Origin: Lachnospiraceae bacterium
Lineage (GTDB): Bacteria; Bacillota_A; Clostridia; Lachnospirales; Lachnospiraceae
Assembly: GCA_024684065.1 (NCBI GenBank)
Contig: JAIKXO010000160.1
Span: 1 to 64,000, forward strand
Direction: 5' to 3'
Length of the DNA: 64,000 nt
Shown here one piece after another: positions 7,821 to 17,464 of this stretch. The notes under the pieces are model-generated. The model worked only from the letters and a program-made list of their open reading frames with translations, ran no database searches and was not told the origin of the DNA. The first letter of the stretch is position 1; every line of letters begins with the position of its first letter. A program made the position numbers and the translations under genes.

Positions 7821-10800
7821 TCATTCCGTCATTTTCAGATAAATCCTTGCATTCTGGTGGTTATAATCTATGCCCACCGTCTTCTCAAATTCCTCTTTAG
7901 CTCCCTTTTTATCGCCCATTCCGAGCTTTGAAAGTCCCATAAGATAACGGCAGTGAGCCTCGTTCCTTTTATTCATGTCATCCTCAAAAATCAGGAAATC
8001 CGGAAGCGATACCGCAAAATAATCATTCTTTACTTCATCCCGGATATGCCGCTCTCCGTAATCCATAAGCTTGTTAAAGCATGCAAAGGCAGCCTTCGTC
8101 TCACCCAGTTTAAGATGGGCAAAGCCCTTATAAAGTATCATATCCGCAGGCTGGTCATAATAATACATCATACCTGCCGGTTCGTCCTGACCAAGCGTAG
8201 CAAGCTCATATTCACGCCTTGCGCCCTCTTTATCACCGAGCTTTTCAAGCACCTCTCCCAGATAATAATGAATATTATTGTCCTTAGTGCCCTCAAGCCT
8301 TCCTTCGCCGAGATTCTCCGGATATTCAAGGGACTTTTCCAGGAATTGCCTAGCCTCCCTGTAATTTCCCGATGAAAGCTCCTCCTTTGCAAGCTCCGAA
8401 AGAGAAATCTTGTACTGTCCCGAGATCCTTCCCTCGGCGCCCTCCCAGGGCCTGAAGTGGTAAGACATTATCGTCTCGTAAGCCTTCTTATACTCTCCGG
8501 AAAGGTTGTAAAGGGTCACCAGCTCAAGCATCACATCGTCCCGCTCCCTGATGATGTCCATATGCTTTTCGTAATTCCCAAGCCTCTCAGTGAAGGGCAC
8601 GAAAAGCTTCTTATAAAGCTGGTCAAGCTCTAAGAACACCCTCGCGTCAGTTTCATCAAGCGAAAACGCCTTCTCAAGCTCTTCCTTCGCTTTCCCCGGA
8701 TCATGGGCTTTATTGAAATAATACAGCGCAAGATTCCTGTGTGCCGTGGGGAAGCCTCCGTCAAGCTCTGCGGACTTTTCCCAGAGTGAGGCGGCTTTCT
8801 CAAACTGGAGCCTGTCATAGTAAAGATCCCCCAGATAATAACAGGCCTTCGCCCCCTTCTCATCATTGCTTATCGCATATTCAAGAACCGCTATATCCTC
8901 CTGCTTGTTCGGGAAACAATATGCCGGATCCGCCTGTTCCGCGTTTTTCAGTTCCTTCGCCGCTTCCTCCTTATCACCGAGACAGCCCAGGTAATATGCC
9001 CGGTAATAATAAAGCATGGGACTCTTTCCCCCACACGCCGAAAGCACGGCAAGAGCCTGTTCAAACTGGCCGCTTTCCGCATAATCTCTCGCGACCATCA
9101 GGAAATGCTCATGAAAATCTCTTGAAAGCGTCTTTATCTCTTTAAGGATCTGTTCATCCTTCCTGATAAAATAAAGTTCAAATCGGGACATATAATCAAA
9201 ATAGTCGACTTTAAGGTTGTCTTCTATCTGGCTTACCGCCTCCTCTTCGCTTGAAAGCAGGCGAAGGATCGAAGCCTTTAAGCCCCTTGCCTTAACGTTA
9301 TGCCAGTTCTTTATAAGGCCTTTTTCGCAAAGCTCAAGAGCCCCTTCATAATCTCCTCTCCGGGTCGCAATACATGCCAGATAGTAATACGCCATCTCCT
9401 GCTGCTCATTGCTCCAGCATGCCTTATAAAAGACATCATAAGCCTCATCCATCCTGTTCTGGTAGAAAAGCGACAGGCCAAGATTGTAATAGCTTTCACT
9501 GGTATACGGATTAGGGCTCCGCCAGGTCGAGCGCTTTACGGCATTTCTGAAATACTTCTCAGCCTCTGTAAAAAGCCCCCGCCTTAACAGAAGCATCCCA
9601 TAGGCGTTATTGATCCTCATATCGAGGGGATCCCTCTTTAATCCTTCCAGGTAGTACGGATCCGGAAGATATGTCGCATGGCGGTGCTGTTCTATGTGCC
9701 GCGCGGTCAGAAGGAGTTCCTCATTGGTCATTATCTGCGAAGGCTCCTTCGCTGCCTCGCCGGGAAGCGCCTGCTCTGGAATTCCCTGTGCCTTAGCCTG
9801 ATAAGATACAAGCTCCTTTCCGAATTTATCCGTAACCGAAACCTTAAGCCTTGTTTCTTCCCTGACAGAAACCTTAAACGTTTTTTCAAAAACATCCGTC
9901 GGGGAAATAAACGCTATCTCCGAAAACGTCTCTTTTCCGTCTTCAAACACCGTGATCTTCGCGTTCTCGCACGGAGAAACCGCATAAACCAGGACATTCA
10001 GCCCCTTCTCTGTAAGCTCGCTGTTTATGGCGGCTCTTATGCTTGCGTTCTTAACATAACCTATCTTTTTATAGGGCATGAAATACTGCCTGAAGGTCTT
10101 TTCTTCAAACGGCTTGAGCCACGAAAAGTCCGGCTGGTTTTCCGTATACACGCCGGTCATGAGTTCTATATAAGGGCCGTCCTCGTCGGTAAGATTCCTG
10201 TCCCATGCCTTTCCGAAGTCCCCGCATCCCCAGGTCCACTGTTTCTTCCCCGGAGAAAAATGGTGGTCGGCTACGTGGAGGAGTCCGGCTTCCTTCCCGT
10301 AATCATACCCTCCCACGAAATTATAGTCGGAATGCTCCGCCATATACGAAGTGGGGACCGGAATATTCTTATACCTTGAAATATCCACTCCTTCGCTGTA
10401 ATCATGCTTATAATATATGCCTCTGGCTATCGGGAACCGGGAAACATCCCTTTTCCCGTGATCCATTACAAAATGAACATCCGGCGGAAAAACCGACTGA
10501 GTATCGTCATTTACCGATACGGCAGGATTTGCCCACCACAGGAAGGTCTGAGGCATATTAGTGCGGTTGTAAAGCTGCCCCTTTATCTCAATATATGCCT
10601 TACCGGGATATAAGGTAAAAGTCTGAACGACCTTTGTCCCATACATCTGATCCACATCATGGCAGAGAACAGAACAGCTTCCGTCTTCGTTCTCCTTCAG
10701 GACATGATCTACGGGCATGTAAGTCGTAGGCCTGTGATGCTGCGGCCAGTTAAACTCTATCCCGCCCGAGATCCAGGGTCCTAAAAGACCGACCAACGCA

Positions 10801-11102
10801 GGCTTTATCGACTGATTATAATAAATAAAATCATAATTGTTTGTCTTATCAAGCGCCCTCTGTATTCTTCCGCCAAGCTGGGGCATAACCATTACCTTGA
10901 GGTATTCATTCTCGATCCATACCACCTTCCAGAGCTTATCTTTCCTCTCATGGCTTATCTTCTCAATGGTCGGATAGGGATATACCTTTCCCGAGCTCCC
11001 CTGATACACCCTCTTTTCCAGAAACATCGGGTTCCTGTCAGCCTCTCCTATATCATATGTAGGAATTGAAAGTTCCTCTTCCCATATCCTGACCTTATCC
11101 AT
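7821..11102 (-). CDS. DUF5107 domain protein with C-terminal TPR repeats
   Basis: About 1093 residues. The N-terminal 350-400 residues are a DUF5107-type, probably beta-rich sugar-binding fold (VMPQLGGRIQRALDK, WISGGIEFNWPQHHRP, FLWWANPAVSV). From about residue 480 to the end there are many TPR helices (AYYYLACIATRRGDYEGALELCEKG is one stretch; ALNEGs-like helix pairs recur). No signal peptide, so cytoplasmic. The longest frame runs 54 codons upstream through a palindromic repeat; AGGAGG 6-7 bases before the ATG at 11102 fixes the start. It lies beside the sugar kinase and divergent from an AraC regulator, so it probably acts on or senses a carbohydrate; its activity is unknown to me. Confidence 0.88.
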   Translation of the reverse strand: MDKVRIWEEELSIPTYDIGEADRNPMFLEKRVYQGSSGKVYPYPTIEKISHERKDKLWKVVWIENEYLKVMVMPQLGGRIQRALDKTNNYDFIYYNQSIKPALVGLLGPWISGGIEFNWPQHHRPTTYMPVDHVLKENEDGSCSVLCHDVDQMYGTKVVQTFTLYPGKAYIEIKGQLYNRTNMPQTFLWWANPAVSVNDDTQSVFPPDVHFVMDHGKRDVSRFPIARGIYYKHDYSEGVDISRYKNIPVPTSYMAEHSDYNFVGGYDYGKEAGLLHVADHHFSPGKKQWTWGCGDFGKAWDRNLTDEDGPYIELMTGVYTENQPDFSWLKPFEEKTFRQYFMPYKKIGYVKNASIRAAINSELTEKGLNVLVYAVSPCENAKITVFEDGKETFSEIAFISPTDVFEKTFKVSVREETRLKVSVTDKFGKELVSYQAKAQGIPEQALPGEAAKEPSQIMTNEELLLTARHIEQHRHATYLPDPYYLEGLKRDPLDMRINNAYGMLLLRRGLFTEAEKYFRNAVKRSTWRSPNPYTSESYYNLGLSLFYQNRMDEAYDVFYKACWSNEQQEMAYYYLACIATRRGDYEGALELCEKGLIKNWHNVKARGLKASILRLLSSEEEAVSQIEDNLKVDYFDYMSRFELYFIRKDEQILKEIKTLSRDFHEHFLMVARDYAESGQFEQALAVLSACGGKSPMLYYYRAYYLGCLGDKEEAAKELKNAEQADPAYCFPNKQEDIAVLEYAISNDEKGAKACYYLGDLYYDRLQFEKAASLWEKSAELDGGFPTAHRNLALYYFNKAHDPGKAKEELEKAFSLDETDARVFLELDQLYKKLFVPFTERLGNYEKHMDIIRERDDVMLELVTLYNLSGEYKKAYETIMSYHFRPWEGAEGRISGQYKISLSELAKEELSSGNYREARQFLEKSLEYPENLGEGRLEGTKDNNIHYYLGEVLEKLGDKEGARREYELATLGQDEPAGMMYYYDQPADMILYKGFAHLKLGETKAAFACFNKLMDYGERHIRDEVKNDYFAVSLPDFLIFEDDMNKRNEAHCRYLMGLSKLGMGDKKGAKEEFEKTVGIDYNHQNARIYLKMTE

Positions 11103-11501
11103 AACAGCCTCCTTTCGGTAATGATTCGGTCTGCAATGCAGCCCGGATCGGCATAAACTAAAGTTTATGCCTAAGCACACGATTTGCTTTGCAAATCTGT
11201 GCAATATGGTATCAAATCGTTTGACCGGTGCATTATCCCGCCTGCAAAAGCATGGGCCGGGCACCGCGCTTTTAACTGTGTTGTTCTGATTATATATGTA
11301 ATTAAAGCATAATTCATTATTCTCTTTTGCTGTTTTATTTATGAAAATTGCCTAAAAATCCGGAAGGCCGCCAATCAGTTCTTCATACCGCCGCACTGAA
11401 GGTCCGCCATGAGATACGCCTGTACTTTTTCCAAAAATTATTGTATTATTATCCGTAATCAACCGACAGACATCGTAAACCCACATTCCGGAGGTTATTC
11501 T
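11103..11501. other. Divergent intergenic region between DUF5107-TPR and araC-type genes
   Basis: No gene is supported. The half next to the DUF5107 gene carries a palindromic repeat (11150-11202); the middle (about 11280-11330) is AT-rich with TATAAT on the minus strand near 11290-11300 but without a convincing -35. It presumably holds both divergent promoters and the AraC regulator's binding sites. Confidence 0.5.
11150..11202. repeat. REP-like double palindrome, copy 1
   Basis: First palindrome GGCATAAACT-aa-AGTTTATGCC (11150-11171), joined by CTAAGC to a second, bulged one with arms GCACACGATTTGC and GCAAATCTGTGC (11175-11202). The same architecture occurs at 56565-56617 with paired base changes (TA/TA becoming CG/CG in the first stem; A-T becoming G-C in the second), and partly at 56494-56534. 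Confidence 0.75.
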
Positions 11502-12359
11502 ATGTTTTCAAAAGAACGTGGCGTTAATCCGAAATCCGACTACTACATCTATACTCCCGGTTCCCTTGCTGTAAACATGTTCATGTATCCGACGATCGTG
11601 GGATATTTCTATTATGATCCGGGGTATTCGCTTTCCCGGGATAATTTCGACAGCTTCCTGTGCATGATGATAAAAAGCGGAACCTGTAACATCGAATCAA
11701 AAGGCAGGCGCTTTTGCGCTCCCGAAAACAGTATCGTTCTTCTGGATTGTTTTTCTCCCCATTCATACGGTTCTGAAGGCGCATGGGAGGCCGAATGGTT
11801 CCATTTTAACGGAAAAGCCGCGAGAGATTATTATAACGCTATAACAGGTAATGAAAGTTTTGTCCTGTCTCTAAAAGATACCTATCGATTTGAAAAATAC
11901 CTGAGAATGATCTATTCAGCTTTTCATGACGGAAAGCCGGTTAATGATGCGATCTTAAACAACTGGATCGTAAACGTTATGACCGAACTTCTGGTCTCAA
12001 AGATCCAGCCTGATAAAAGCCCCAGGCAGGCCGATGTCATAGAGGATATAGTCTCATACATAAGAGACAATCTTTCAGAGGATCTCTCACTGGAGGTATT
12101 GTCCGGAAAGGCAAGCCTGAGCCCGTTTTATTTTTCCAGGCTGTTTAAAAAAGAAACAGGCTTCACTCCTCATGAATATATTCTTACATCCCGCATCTCA
12201 AATGCCCGTTATCTGCTTATGACTACCTCACAAAGCATTAAGGATATCTGCTTCCAGCTGGGTTTTACAAGCGAAAGCTCCTTCTGCACCACCTTTAAAA
12301 AGGTCACCGGACAGACTCCCGGCGCTTTCAGACAGCTTAACAATCATCAGATCAGCTGA
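11502..12359 (+). CDS. AraC-family transcriptional regulator
   Basis: 285 residues. The N-terminal half is a cupin-like sensor domain (SFLCMMIKSGTC, ENSIVLLDCFSPHSYG); the last 100 residues hold two helix-turn-helix motifs (LSLEVLSGKASLSPFYFSRL and a second ending TPGAFRQLN). GGAGG sits 7 bases before the ATG at 11502, making this start better than the longer frame from 11409. It is divergent from the DUF5107-TPR gene and lies at the end of the AraFGH-like operon, so it may activate either. It ends at a bidirectional terminator shared with the binding-protein gene. Confidence 0.92.
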   Translation: MFSKERGVNPKSDYYIYTPGSLAVNMFMYPTIVGYFYYDPGYSLSRDNFDSFLCMMIKSGTCNIESKGRRFCAPENSIVLLDCFSPHSYGSEGAWEAEWFHFNGKAARDYYNAITGNESFVLSLKDTYRFEKYLRMIYSAFHDGKPVNDAILNNWIVNVMTELLVSKIQPDKSPRQADVIEDIVSYIRDNLSEDLSLEVLSGKASLSPFYFSRLFKKETGFTPHEYILTSRISNARYLLMTTSQSIKDICFQLGFTSESSFCTTFKKVTGQTPGAFRQLNNHQIS

Positions 12360-12414
12360 AGAAAGGCTGACATTTCCCAAATATCGTTTTGAACGCAATT
12401 CTTACCCAAAACAT

Positions 12415-12443
12415 GAAAAGGAGGCTGTTTAAGCCTCCTTTTC
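12415..12443. terminator. Bidirectional intrinsic terminator
   Basis: GAAAAGGAGGC (12415-12425), 7-base loop, GCCTCCTTTTC (12433-12443): a perfect 11-bp stem that is A-rich on one side and T-rich on the other, so it works both ways. It separates the convergent AraC regulator and sugar-binding protein genes. Confidence 0.85.
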
Positions 12444-12464
12444 AGTATCCGGTCCGGATATATA

Positions 12465-13535
12465 TCATTCAGCAGCTGCACCCATTACTTCCTTATAGTT
12501 TTCAGGAGTAACAACGATAGCATCGACAGCGGTCTCCATCGCAGGCTCCTCGCCATTGATCAGCTGATAGAGGACATCTACCGAGCCTTCGCCTACGCTC
12601 TGTGAGGAGAAGTATGCAGCAGCCTTCATGCAGGTGCCGTCAGCGCCCTTGTTGTTCCACTCATCCTTAGCCATGTATGCGCCAAGTCCTACTACACATG
12701 CGTCAGCGTCAAGCCCTGCGCTCTCAAGAGCTCTGCAGGCACCGATCGTACCTTCCTCATTTGCTCCCGTAACAAGCCACTTAGTGATCTCGGGATGTGC
12801 TGTAAAGATCGCCGCAGCGGCAGTATTACCCTTTTCAGTTGTACCGTCATAGTCAGCATAGAAGATCTTCTCGGTATCGAACTCAGGGCAGGCAGCGGTA
12901 AAGTTGTCAAATTCGCCCTCCGCTCTCGGAACACATGAAGAAACCGTATCCATCGTCATGATCAGAAGTCCGCACTCAGGATCTGTCACAAGGTCATTGG
13001 CTTTAGCATAATCGGCGATCCAGTCACCGTTTGCCTGACCGATAACATATGCATTGATCCCGACCCAGGGAACAAGCTTGCCGCCCTCAGTATCCTGAAG
13101 GGCATCATCAGCCGCAACGATAGGGATCCCGGCCTCAGCGCACTTATCAACAACCGCCTGGCTCATGGTCTGATCGGGGATACAGGTCACTATGCCCTTC
13201 GCATTGTTTGCGATGGCATTATCGATAGCCTTAAGATATTCCTCGGGGCTCATCTTAGCGTCAACATAAGTAAAGCTGTCACCCTTGGCCTCTACTGCTG
13301 CCTTTGCGGCATCTCCCTCGTCGATGAACCAGGTCTGGTCACCGGCCTTGTAAATACCATAGACAACTCCGCCGCCCTCAGCAGTATCTGCAGCATCTGC
13401 TGCATCTGCATCGGTACTTTCTGCAGCCTCATTAGCGGGAGCGCTTGCAGGAGCCTCGGTCGTGATCGCCGCACATCCCGATAAACCAAGCACCATGGAT
13501 GCGGCCAGCAATGTCGCTAATACTTTTCTTTTCAT
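12465..13535 (-). CDS. Sugar ABC transporter substrate-binding lipoprotein (AraF-like)
   Basis: 356 residues. Lipoprotein signal with lipobox LSGC near residue 20, an Ala/Asp-rich linker (about 25-55), then a type I periplasmic-binding fold. KAGDQTWFIDEG, AKGIVTCIPDQ, VPRAEGEFDNFTAA and HPEITKWLVTGANEEG resemble the L-arabinose-binding protein AraF in order and spacing. It delivers a monosaccharide to the permease and ATPase encoded just upstream (13641-16117). AAGGAGG precedes the ATG. A short dyad (ACATAC-N5-GTATGT, 13580-13596) lies 45 bases before the start and could be a control site for higher expression of the binding protein. Arabinose itself is only one possible ligand. Confidence 0.92.
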   Translation of the reverse strand: MKRKVLATLLAASMVLGLSGCAAITTEAPASAPANEAAESTDADAADAADTAEGGGVVYGIYKAGDQTWFIDEGDAAKAAVEAKGDSFTYVDAKMSPEEYLKAIDNAIANNAKGIVTCIPDQTMSQAVVDKCAEAGIPIVAADDALQDTEGGKLVPWVGINAYVIGQANGDWIADYAKANDLVTDPECGLLIMTMDTVSSCVPRAEGEFDNFTAACPEFDTEKIFYADYDGTTEKGNTAAAAIFTAHPEITKWLVTGANEEGTIGACRALESAGLDADACVVGLGAYMAKDEWNNKGADGTCMKAAAYFSSQSVGEGSVDVLYQLINGEEPAMETAVDAIVVTPENYKEVMGAAAE

Positions 13536-13640
13536 GTGAATTTCCTCCTTAAATGATCACTCTTGATTATTTTATCTCTACATACGTTATGTATGTTTGA
13601 TACTGCTGCAATATGCCCTGCATGTAAGGGAGCATGTTTC

Positions 13641-14612
13641 TCAGGCATTTTTCATCGAAGCCTCCAAAAGCTCCTTCTCTCTCCTCTGCTTTCTGATAAA
13701 GTCCGTGGTAAGAGCAAACAGAAGAAGGGCTCCTCTTGCCACATACTGCCAGAACGAAGGCACATTCACCATCGTAAGGCCGGTGTTGAATGACTGGATC
13801 AGAATGATCCCGAGTATCGTGCCTCCCATTCCGCCGACACCTCCCATAAATGAAACGCCTCCGAGAATAACCGCGGTAATGGAATCAAACTCCAGGTTGA
13901 CATTTGCCGCGGGCTGTCCGGAATTCATTCTTGATGAGAAGATGATCCCACCCAGAGCACATAGTATTCCCATCATAATGAAGCAGATGAGGATGATCTT
14001 CTGAGGATTAAGACCCGCAAGCCGCGCCGCGTCCTTATTTCCTCCGATAGCATATATGCTTCTTCCGAATTTGGTCTTGGCAAGGATCAGACCGAAAATA
14101 ACTATAAAGAATATCATTATCCATACTGAAAGAGGTATCATAAATATACGAATCTTCCCCAGAAGGAGATATGTATTATCCGTGATGGATACAGGCTTTC
14201 CGTCGCAGATAATATAAGCAAAGCCTCTTATTACGGATTGCGTCACCAGCGTTGCTATAAAGGGATCCAGCTTGATCTTGTTGACCATGAACGCGTTGAA
14301 GCATCCGATAATGGCACCGCTTATCAGCGTTATCACAAGAACCGGTCCGAACGAAAGCCCCGCCGCAGATAAGGAAGCCGCAAGCACACCCGTAAATGCC
14401 GCTACAGCTCCCGGGGAAAGATCGTTCTGTGCGGCGATTATCAGATAAGTATGTCCTATGGCAACAAGCCCTACAAGCGATCCCGCAACAAGAATATTCA
14501 CGATATTTGTAACTGTCAGGAAATTCTTATTGAGAACAGTAAAGATAATGAACACCACTATGATAGCGGCTAACATCGTAAGCTTGTCTCCGCCGATTTT
14601 TAATTTTTTCAT
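13641..14612 (-). CDS. Sugar ABC transporter permease (AraH/RbsC family)
   Basis: 323 residues, about nine hydrophobic spans, BPD_transp_2 family; IIAAQNDLSPGAVAAF and GGVSFMGGVGGMGGTI are typical. The ATG overlaps the stop of the ATPase gene by four bases (14609-14612), so the proteins are translationally coupled. It forms the membrane channel of the AraF/G/H-like importer with the genes on both sides. Confidence 0.93.
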   Translation of the reverse strand: MKKLKIGGDKLTMLAAIIVVFIIFTVLNKNFLTVTNIVNILVAGSLVGLVAIGHTYLIIAAQNDLSPGAVAAFTGVLAASLSAAGLSFGPVLVITLISGAIIGCFNAFMVNKIKLDPFIATLVTQSVIRGFAYIICDGKPVSITDNTYLLLGKIRIFMIPLSVWIMIFFIVIFGLILAKTKFGRSIYAIGGNKDAARLAGLNPQKIILICFIMMGILCALGGIIFSSRMNSGQPAANVNLEFDSITAVILGGVSFMGGVGGMGGTILGIILIQSFNTGLTMVNVPSFWQYVARGALLLFALTTDFIRKQRREKELLEASMKNA

Positions 14613-16117
14613 GCTTCCTTTACCTCCCCCAGCATACCGAGACTCAGTATCTTACTTTCCGTTGCTTCTTCCCTGCTAAGCTCCCCGACGATGGACAGGC
14701 CTTTCATCACGATGATCCTGTCGGAAAGCCCCATAACCTCAGGCATCTCCGAGGAGATAAGTATGACGCCCATTCCCTGCTTGGCGAAATTACAGATCAT
14801 CTGGTAAAACTCAGCTTTTGCGCCGACATCGATGCCTTTGGTGGGTTCATCCATTATCAGTACCTTCGGTTTTGTAGAAAGCCACCTGGCCACAATGCAT
14901 TTCTGCTGATTTCCTCCCGAAAGCTCCACTATCTTCTTATCAGGCGAAGGAGTCTTGATATTGAAATTCTTTATCCCGTTCTCGGCAATCTCCTTTTCCC
15001 TTGCGGTATTCATGATCCCGAACCTGGATGAATTCTCATCAAGCATGGAAATGTTTATATTATCGGCAACACTTAAATTTGCAAGTATTCCCTGAAGCTT
15101 CCTGTCCTCAGGCACCAGAACGATCCCGTTTTTCTGGGCTTCATGTGGAGACCTGTTCTGAATCCTTCTGTTTTCAAGGATCACCTCTCCGCTCTTTAAC
15201 CTGTCAGCGCCTATCACGGCCCTCATAAGCTCCGTGCGTCCCGCGCCCACCAGTCCCGAGAATCCCAGAACCTCACCGCTGTGCAGCACAAAGGAATTCT
15301 TCTTCACGTAATCGCTTGATACGTCCTTTACTTCAAGAAGAACCTCGCCTATCTCCTTGTTCCTGTCAAGTTCGTTATAAATATCCCCCAGGTCCCTGCC
15401 TACCATCATCCTGATCATTTCCGCCTCGGAAACCTCGCCGGTAACGACAGTATCCACATACCGGCCGTCCTTGAAGATGGCGACCTTGTCGGTTATCTCC
15501 TGTATTTCATTCATTCTGTGGGATACATAGATGATGATCTTGTCCTCTTCCCTGAGTTTTCTTATCACCCGAAAGAGCGCCTCTATCTCCGCATCCGAGA
15601 GAGAAGCCGTCGGCTCATCAAAGCAGATCACCTTAAGATTCTCCCTTGAATACGCCTTCATGATCTCGACCATCTGCTGATATGCTATCGAGAGGTCCTT
15701 GACCTTGGTATCAGGGCTTATGGGGAGTCCGAAATCATCTATTATCTTCTGTGCATCCGCATTCGCTTTCCTTGTATCGATAAAGCCGAATTTCTTTGCA
15801 GGCATCCTCCCCAGATATATGTTCTCCGCTACGGACAGTTCCAAAAGGATCTGCCTTTCCTGATATATGACCGAAATCCCGTCCTCGATCGCTTCATGGG
15901 GGGAGCTGAAATGCTTCTCTTCCCCGTTTAAAAGATATTTCCCGGATGTCGGCTGATAATCCCCGTTAAGTATCTTAAGGAGAGTCGATTTGCCGGCCCC
16001 GTTCTCGCCGAGAAAGGCCAGCACCTCTCCGGAATACGCCTTGAATGAAATATTATCAAGGGCTTTAACACCCGGAAAATATTTAGAAATTCCCTGAAAT
16101 TCCAGAACCTTTTCCAT
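14609..16117 (-). CDS. Sugar ABC transporter ATP-binding protein (AraG/RbsA family)
   Basis: 502 residues, two fused nucleotide-binding domains, full length. Domain 1: Walker A GENGAGKST, signature LSIAYQQ, Walker B ICFDEPTASL. Domain 2: GLVGAGRTE in place of Walker A (Arg for Lys, normal in this family and probably poorly catalytic), signature LSGGNQQ, Walker B LIMDEPTKGID. First gene of the three-gene importer operon. Upstream, 16118-16416 is shared with divergent galM; a TATACT on the minus strand near 16230 is a possible -10 but the -35 is weak. Confidence 0.94.
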   Translation of the reverse strand: MEKVLEFQGISKYFPGVKALDNISFKAYSGEVLAFLGENGAGKSTLLKILNGDYQPTSGKYLLNGEEKHFSSPHEAIEDGISVIYQERQILLELSVAENIYLGRMPAKKFGFIDTRKANADAQKIIDDFGLPISPDTKVKDLSIAYQQMVEIMKAYSRENLKVICFDEPTASLSDAEIEALFRVIRKLREEDKIIIYVSHRMNEIQEITDKVAIFKDGRYVDTVVTGEVSEAEMIRMMVGRDLGDIYNELDRNKEIGEVLLEVKDVSSDYVKKNSFVLHSGEVLGFSGLVGAGRTELMRAVIGADRLKSGEVILENRRIQNRSPHEAQKNGIVLVPEDRKLQGILANLSVADNINISMLDENSSRFGIMNTAREKEIAENGIKNFNIKTPSPDKKIVELSGGNQQKCIVARWLSTKPKVLIMDEPTKGIDVGAKAEFYQMICNFAKQGMGVILISSEMPEVMGLSDRIIVMKGLSIVGELSREEATESKILSLGMLGEVKEA

Positions 16118-16329
16118 TCCTGTCTCCCAGAGCCTTAATCAGGCCGGATATAACGACCCGGCACCAGCCCTTAAATCAAGTTTCCCAAATATGCTTCTTA
16201 CTCATTATAGGGATATTTCTACCGCATGACATTAGTATAAATTGCTTAAGTATTTATAAATCTTGCTCTTTGTTTTGTGATCTATGCACATAAAATTGAC
16301 GGGAACCGGCCGAAAATATCATCAATCTA

Positions 16330-16359
16330 TTTACAAAAATATGTCCTGCTTATTATAAT
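16330..16359 (+). promoter_or_regulatory. Promoter of galM
   Basis: TTTACA (16330-16335), 18-bp spacer, TATAAT (16354-16359); transcription would start near 16366, leaving about 50 bases of leader with AAAAGGGG before the ATG at 16417. Confidence 0.6.
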
Positions 16360-16416
16360 GATTCGGAAAATACAGCAGAAAACAGTCCCTGCACGGATTG
16401 AAAAAGGGGTTCGGAA

Positions 16417-17391
16417 ATGATAATAAGAAAAAAAGAATTATTTAAGACAGCGGCCGGCGATACGGTCTGTTCCGTAACGCTTTGCAGCGACACCAAAAGA
16501 GGTGTCCTTGCGGAATTTATCAGCCTCGGAGCCGGAATAAGGCGATTATCTTACATAGAAGAGGGCGGAAACGAAAACCTGCTTACGCTCTCTTATAAAG
16601 ATTTCCGGGAATACGGAAAAAACAGCTCACTTGCCGGACTTACCATAGGGCCTAATGCCGGGAGGATCCCTGCAGAAAACGGTCTTTCCGCAAACGAAGG
16701 AAGGAATCAGCTGCATGGTGGTTTACATAACTTATCTTCCATGGTCTGGCAGATCGAAGAATTATCGGAAAACCGTGACTTCTGTGAGGCGGTCTTTTGT
16801 GCTTCGCAGCCCGACGGACTTGACGGCTGGCCCGGAAACCGCTCCTACCGTGCAAGCTACCGCCTGAAAGAGGACGGAAGCCTTACGATCAGCTATTTTG
16901 CAGAAACCGACAGGGATACATATATCAACATGACCAATCATACATACTGGCTGATGAACGAAGCTTCCTTAAAGCTTAATGCCGGAAAGATCTGCATAAA
17001 CCGCGAAGATTTTCTTCCCGTGGATATCGGAGATATTCCACAGGTCATTCCGGGATATAAACCCGGGGATGATATTCCTCTGTCCGCCCCGCTCAATAAC
17101 GGATTTATCTTAAACCGTACGGGTGAAAAAGAAAAAAACGAACCGGACGCAGTTTTAAAGCTTTTTAACGGGAAATTCAATGTAGATATGTATACAGACG
17201 CTCCGGCGATAGTTGTCTATACCGGAGACTATCTCGATGATAAAACAGAATTGCTTGACAATACCGTCTCATCTCCGCATTCGGCCTTAGCCCTGGAAGC
17301 GCAGGACATGCCGACGGTACTTCCAAAAGTGCTCACAAAGCCCGGTTCTCCCTTCAGAAGAACGATACGATTCGCGATCAGGCCCTTATAA
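16417..17391 (+). CDS. galM: Aldose 1-epimerase (galactose mutarotase)
   Basis: 324 residues, full length. It interconverts alpha and beta anomers of aldoses. Diagnostic motifs: GPNAGRI, NQLHGG (first histidine), NMTNHTYW (catalytic histidine) and ALEAQDMP (catalytic glutamate near residue 302). No signal peptide, so cytoplasmic. It is divergent from the AraGHF-like operon, and both probably serve the same sugar. The gene runs towards an orphan binding lipoprotein on the other strand, with no clear terminator in the 73-base gap (a modest GGGCAT/ATGCCC dyad only). Confidence 0.92.
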   Translation: MIIRKKELFKTAAGDTVCSVTLCSDTKRGVLAEFISLGAGIRRLSYIEEGGNENLLTLSYKDFREYGKNSSLAGLTIGPNAGRIPAENGLSANEGRNQLHGGLHNLSSMVWQIEELSENRDFCEAVFCASQPDGLDGWPGNRSYRASYRLKEDGSLTISYFAETDRDTYINMTNHTYWLMNEASLKLNAGKICINREDFLPVDIGDIPQVIPGYKPGDDIPLSAPLNNGFILNRTGEKEKNEPDAVLKLFNGKFNVDMYTDAPAIVVYTGDYLDDKTELLDNTVSSPHSALALEAQDMPTVLPKVLTKPGSPFRRTIRFAIRPL

Positions 17392-17464
17392 AAGTCTCCG
17401 TCCGGGGCATAGCGCGGCAATGCCCGAAAAGCCGCATATTATCATTAAGTCTCCGGTGTTTACA

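Noticed and set aside
11103..11264. 54-codon N-terminal extension of the DUF5107-TPR frame
   Set aside because: It is coded by the double-palindrome repeat, lacks an RBS and precedes a strong AGGAGG and ATG.
13580..13596. ACATAC-N5-GTATGT dyad before the AraF-like gene
   Set aside because: Possible control site, but too short and AT-rich to claim as a separate feature; mentioned only with the gene.
15220..15260. Missing Walker A lysine in the second ATPase domain of the AraG-like protein
   Set aside because: GxxGxGRTE is the normal form of this domain in RbsA/AraG-type ATPases.
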